Source of the DNA: Candidatus Latescibacterota bacterium
Lineage (GTDB): Bacteria; Latescibacterota; UBA2968; UBA8231
Direction of reading: 5' to 3'
Assembly (NCBI GenBank): GCA_022819745.1
Contig: JAJEGS010000024.1
Coordinates: forward strand, 62,001 to 126,000
DNA length: 64,000 bases
The position numbers and the translations under genes are program-made. Below the pieces are notes generated by a model. The model did no database searches, was not told the origin of the DNA, and saw nothing but the letters and a program-made list of their open reading frames with translations. Within the stretch, counting starts at the first letter, position 1. Each line of letters starts with the position of its first letter. Positions 61,064 to 64,000 of the stretch are shown piece after piece.

Positions 61064-61888
61064 TTATTGCGCAGCGGCCTTGGCTAGCTCGGCTTTGCGC
61101 TCGACAAATGCTTGGGGTGGGGGAGCGAGGATCGCGCGTTTGCGTTCGTCGATCCCTGCCCATTGGTCGGCGTCGGTTGGACTGAAAAAATTATCCGGGC
61201 CCGAATAGGTCTCCCCGCGTTCCATGTATTTGTAAAAGAGCGTGGTTCGCGTGCTTGGTGCCGTCCACGGCAGCGTGACGTGAAAAAGGGCCTCGGTGAA
61301 GATGATGGCAGTGCCAGCGCGGGCCGGCACGCGCGTGACCATTGGATGCACGCCTTTGGACAAATCGACCCACGCTTCCGGGACGGGATAATGTCCCTTG
61401 TGCGAGCCGGACAAACAGCCGAACCCACCCCCGTTACAAACGGTATCCTCCAATTCGTACGCCACGGTTACCAGACCGTTGGAGAACGTCCCGCTTGCGG
61501 GGTCGCGCTCGAAGTAATGCGTGACTAGCTCATGCGGCCGATTGGGATTTAGCAAGCGTCCGTTGCCGCCGTGGATGATTCCCCCGGCGAGATTTTTGTT
61601 GAAGGTGCCGTGCGTGTGGACGTTGATGTGGTCGATGCGGAAGGGGGGGAGGCCTCCGGCCCGTTGGCCGCCGTAGATCTCTGCTAGGATTTTCGAAATT
61701 ACCGGGACGTCCAGTAAATCGACGAAAGCCTGCGACCAGAAGCCGCCGCGGTCCGCGTGCTGCGAGTGGAGTTCTGGGCCTTTTGCATCGACGGTGGCTT
61801 TGAGATCCGCAACCTGCTCGGGGGTGATCGCATCCTCTACCGTGAGGAAACCCCACGTGTCAAAAGCGAAGCGCTGCTCCTCATCCAT
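61064..61888 (-). CDS. Phytanoyl-CoA dioxygenase (PhyH) family protein with H-x-G in place of H-x-D
   Basis: 274 residues. Family features: WGFLTVEDAITPEQVADL at the N-terminus, FGCLSGSHKGHYPVPE in the core, the distal histidine in EALFHVTLPW and an arginine in TRTTLFYKY. The metal motif reads IIHGGNG (His106, Gly108), the same H-x-G variant seen in the gene at 9011, so the two belong to one subgroup. Substrate unknown. The start is 15 bases after the stop of the FlgD-domain protein gene with GAGGGGGG between, so the two genes form an operon. Confidence 0.85.
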   Translation of the reverse strand: MDEEQRFAFDTWGFLTVEDAITPEQVADLKATVDAKGPELHSQHADRGGFWSQAFVDLLDVPVISKILAEIYGGQRAGGLPPFRIDHINVHTHGTFNKNLAGGIIHGGNGRLLNPNRPHELVTHYFERDPASGTFSNGLVTVAYELEDTVCNGGGFGCLSGSHKGHYPVPEAWVDLSKGVHPMVTRVPARAGTAIIFTEALFHVTLPWTAPSTRTTLFYKYMERGETYSGPDNFFSPTDADQWAGIDERKRAILAPPPQAFVERKAELAKAAAQ

Positions 61889-61903
61889 TTTGGATTGCCC
61901 CCC

Positions 61904-64000
61904 TCAATACGCGACGGCAATGGTTTTCAGGACCTGCTCGCCATCGATGCCAGCACCCTCGGTGTCGGTGTCGATCCGCAAACGAGCGTAATACACTCCG
62001 GGCGGCACCAAGGCCCCTGCGTCGTCTCTGCCGTCCCAGCCGATGGAATAGGAGCCGGTGCTCAGACCCCGCTGCTCCACCAACCGGCGCACCTGACGGC
62101 CCGCCAGATCGAAAACTTCCACTTCTGCCGGGCTATCGTCGCCCACCCGCACGACCTTGAAGGCGAATTGAGCTTGGTCGTTGACTCCGTCGCCGTTGGG
62201 TGTGAAGACTCGCGGTATCACTTCCACCTCCGTCAGCAGCGAGGTACTCTGCACTGCACCGACTAGCGTCGTAGTGTTGCTCTCGATGTCAGTCAGTGCG
62301 TTGCCAGCATCGACGCGTTGCCAGTTGCCCTCGCCTTCGCCGCTATTTTTTAACAGCGCCCGCATCACCGCGCCCGTTGAAAACAACGCCGTGGCGAAAT
62401 CGAGCCGTAGCACTTCTACGCCTGAGCTCGGTCCTACCGATGGAAAGGCTAGTTGCAGGCTGTCTGTGCGCGTCTGCATCACCTCCACGTCGGCCATGGC
62501 CAGACTGGACAAGTCGGCGCTGGGATCAAAGGCGTCTTCGGCACCGGCATATAGTCCCACGAAGCGCAGCGGCATATCGGACGGTGCCACCAACAGCAAC
62601 TGGTCGAAGCCCGGATCCCGGCTCCCGAAGTCTGGACGCACATAGAACGAAAACATCTGCTCCTGGCCCAGTTGGTCCACCTGAAACGGCGAGATCTCAC
62701 CGGTGAGGCCCTGCGCCACGGGATTGCTAAAGTTGAGCCGAATTGAGCGCAAGGTCGGATTGACCTTTGGATCGTCCGATAGCAAGGTCGCCCGCAAAGT
62801 CAGAAACTCGCGCGGGCTGGGCGAAGTCACCAGCGAACCGGTCGGGTCTTCGTACGGCTGGCTCCACGGCTCCCAGTCGGAACCGGCGGTTTCTTCGGCG
62901 ACGATTTCGCCGCGGAAGATCGACAGCAGCTTGTCGTAGTCTTCCTTGGATACTTCCGTGCCGTCTTTTTTGAAGTAATGCAGGGTTTCACTCAACTCGT
63001 TGCCAGTACGGGTCTGGATCAGCACGCTCGTGCCGGGCGGCGTGTCGGCATCCCACTCGACGGAGAGCAGGTTGCGGCTGCCTCCCAAACGGATCAGATC
63101 AGAGGTCAGTGTTACTTCGGGCAGGAAACCGCGTCCATACAGCTGTAGCTCTGCTGGCTGCCCAGTGGCTCCGCCTTTGCCCGTAGAACTGGTGCTTTCG
63201 AACTGCCTCCAGACGAAGCGGAAGAAACGGGCTTTGAGCCGCGCGAAATTGTTGCCTTCGTAGAAGCCGAAGCCCAAGGCCGAAATCCCACCGCCGCCGC
63301 GCTGCTCGCGATCGACCGCGGTATTCCACTTGATGCTGCCGTCGGCGGCCAGCGTGCCGTCCGAAAAATCCAGCCGATAATTGGAGAACCTAGATCCGCC
63401 ATAGGCCATCCTGAAGGCATCGATCCAGTAAAAGGCACCCAAATCGAACAGTACCTGCCCTTCGGGCGATTTGAGCGATCCCCGACCGTAGGTGTAAATG
63501 AACTGCACTTTGCTTTCGATCTGCCCGTCAATCAAGCTATTGATCGATGCCGTCTGGGAAGCCGTGCCAAAACCGCCCCTGGCCAACGCTCCGGTGAGGA
63601 TCTCGTCGCCTTCGGCCCACACTTCCAACTCGGCCAGCCGTGGACGCTCGATCCGGTAATAGCGCACCGAGCCTTGTTGTTCGGGCTCAAGTTGGCGGTG
63701 TACCTCTTGGGACACTAGGGTCTCGCGCCCGTTCACATGGAGCTTAAAGTAATCGACCTCGCCCCGCTCGTCGGCCGCGAGTTGATCGTATTCGGCCTGA
63801 GTGACTTCTCGACCCCGACCGAAATTGCTACCAGTTACCACCACCTGTACGAAGCGAATGCCGACCCCCTCGAACTCGCGCTCCAATCTCATGTCGATCT
63901 CGAAGAGCCGCTGTTCCTTGTTGGGCTTGAGGGTCCGCCACATAGTGGTGTATTCGAGAGAGGGCCCACGACTACCCGTGGGCTTGTTGCCCTGAGACAC
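61904..64000 (-). CDS. Large exported protein with C-terminal FlgD-like domain (5' end outside the window)
   Basis: At least 698 residues; the frame is open at the window edge, so the N-terminus is missing. The visible part has beta-rich modules, including discoidin/F5-8-like stretches (FYWIDAFRMAYGGSRFSNYRLDFSDG, LKARFFRFVWRQFE), and a C-terminal FlgD-Ig-like domain (VFTPNGDGVNDQAQFAF near 605, then VEVFDLAGRQVRRLV and WDGRDDAGALVPPGVYYARLRI). This C-terminal module is common on surface proteins of the Fibrobacteres/Latescibacteria kind, where it may serve anchoring or export. Substrate or partner unknown. Followed by the H-x-G PhyH gene. Confidence 0.75.
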   Translation of the reverse strand: MSQGNKPTGSRGPSLEYTTMWRTLKPNKEQRLFEIDMRLEREFEGVGIRFVQVVVTGSNFGRGREVTQAEYDQLAADERGEVDYFKLHVNGRETLVSQEVHRQLEPEQQGSVRYYRIERPRLAELEVWAEGDEILTGALARGGFGTASQTASINSLIDGQIESKVQFIYTYGRGSLKSPEGQVLFDLGAFYWIDAFRMAYGGSRFSNYRLDFSDGTLAADGSIKWNTAVDREQRGGGGISALGFGFYEGNNFARLKARFFRFVWRQFESTSSTGKGGATGQPAELQLYGRGFLPEVTLTSDLIRLGGSRNLLSVEWDADTPPGTSVLIQTRTGNELSETLHYFKKDGTEVSKEDYDKLLSIFRGEIVAEETAGSDWEPWSQPYEDPTGSLVTSPSPREFLTLRATLLSDDPKVNPTLRSIRLNFSNPVAQGLTGEISPFQVDQLGQEQMFSFYVRPDFGSRDPGFDQLLLVAPSDMPLRFVGLYAGAEDAFDPSADLSSLAMADVEVMQTRTDSLQLAFPSVGPSSGVEVLRLDFATALFSTGAVMRALLKNSGEGEGNWQRVDAGNALTDIESNTTTLVGAVQSTSLLTEVEVIPRVFTPNGDGVNDQAQFAFKVVRVGDDSPAEVEVFDLAGRQVRRLVEQRGLSTGSYSIGWDGRDDAGALVPPGVYYARLRIDTDTEGAGIDGEQVLKTIAVAY

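Noticed and set aside
1..64000. CRISPR arrays, tRNA or rRNA genes, IS transposases, integrases
   Set aside because: No regular spacer-repeat pattern, cloverleaf-like sequence or transposase/integrase motif was found by reading; the accessory zones show partial gene copies instead.

Overview
The window is 64 kb of GC-rich bacterial chromosome with no rRNA, tRNA, CRISPR array or phage module that I can see. The gene content suits a Gram-negative, heterotrophic, probably marine or host-associated bacterium from an uncultured lineage of the Latescibacterota/Poribacteria kind. That guess rests on many phytanoyl-CoA-dioxygenase-like proteins, DUF362 and DUF6785 proteins, outer-membrane barrels (TonB receptor, DUF5916), sulfatase, sulfotransferase and polysaccharide-active enzymes, a FlgD-like C-terminal domain and a mono-modular fully reducing PKS. 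The taxonomic call is inference only. No stretch longer than about 300 bases lacks a gene or gene remnant.

Layout. 1-2.9 kb: the first codons of a leftward gene, a TonB-dependent receptor, a solitary DUF433 antitoxin-like gene and a HicB-like gene broken by an in-frame TAG. 2.9-7.6 kb: a leftward, translationally coupled operon of two secreted PQQ-type beta-propeller proteins and a PaaK-like ligase. 7.7-14.3 kb: a rightward catabolic-looking run (DUF362, two PhyH-family oxygenases, an enolase-superfamily dehydratase, a DapA-family aldolase) interrupted by an AT-richer GmrSD-type defence nuclease. 14.4-19.3 kb: an EptA-like membrane transferase, a DUF6785 membrane protein and a sugar/choline-type nucleotidyltransferase. 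19.3-23.6 kb: an arylsulfotransferase-like protein and a patchy accessory zone with two paralogous PD-(D/E)xK restriction-like genes around a VapBC pair and a DUF2283 remnant. 23.7-32.5 kb: sulfotransferase, SDR, a GH20-like protein, a DUF4258/YgiT toxin-antitoxin pair wedged beside a second copy of the GH20-like 3' end, a DUF5916 barrel and a GH10-like TIM-barrel protein.

32.6-44.9 kb is the most distinctive part: a 3411-residue type I PKS (KS-AT-DH-cMT-pseudoKR-ER-KR-ACP-KS-AT) whose second AT has lost its catalytic serine and about 90 internal residues, followed by a free-standing ACP, an Sfp-type phosphopantetheinyl transferase and an alpha/beta hydrolase. Together these look like a compact system for a methyl-branched, fully reduced (fatty-acid-like) chain. 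The last 17 codons of an ABC-transporter binding-protein gene occur as a remnant on its left side and as the end of an intact gene on its right side.

44.9-64 kb: an NCS2 permease fused to an ATPase-like domain, the binding protein, a sulfatase, a creatininase-family amidohydrolase, an outer-membrane protein, a PpiC-type chaperone lipoprotein, then four small secreted proteins (one CBM9-like, three Cache-domain paralogues). Three of these four share a C-terminal T-A-V-E-x-x-x-W-x-x-(L/I)-K-S-x-F tag; the fourth has lost it through an apparent one-base insertion. A pectate-lyase-like protein, two more PhyH-family oxygenases and a truncated FlgD-domain protein close the window.
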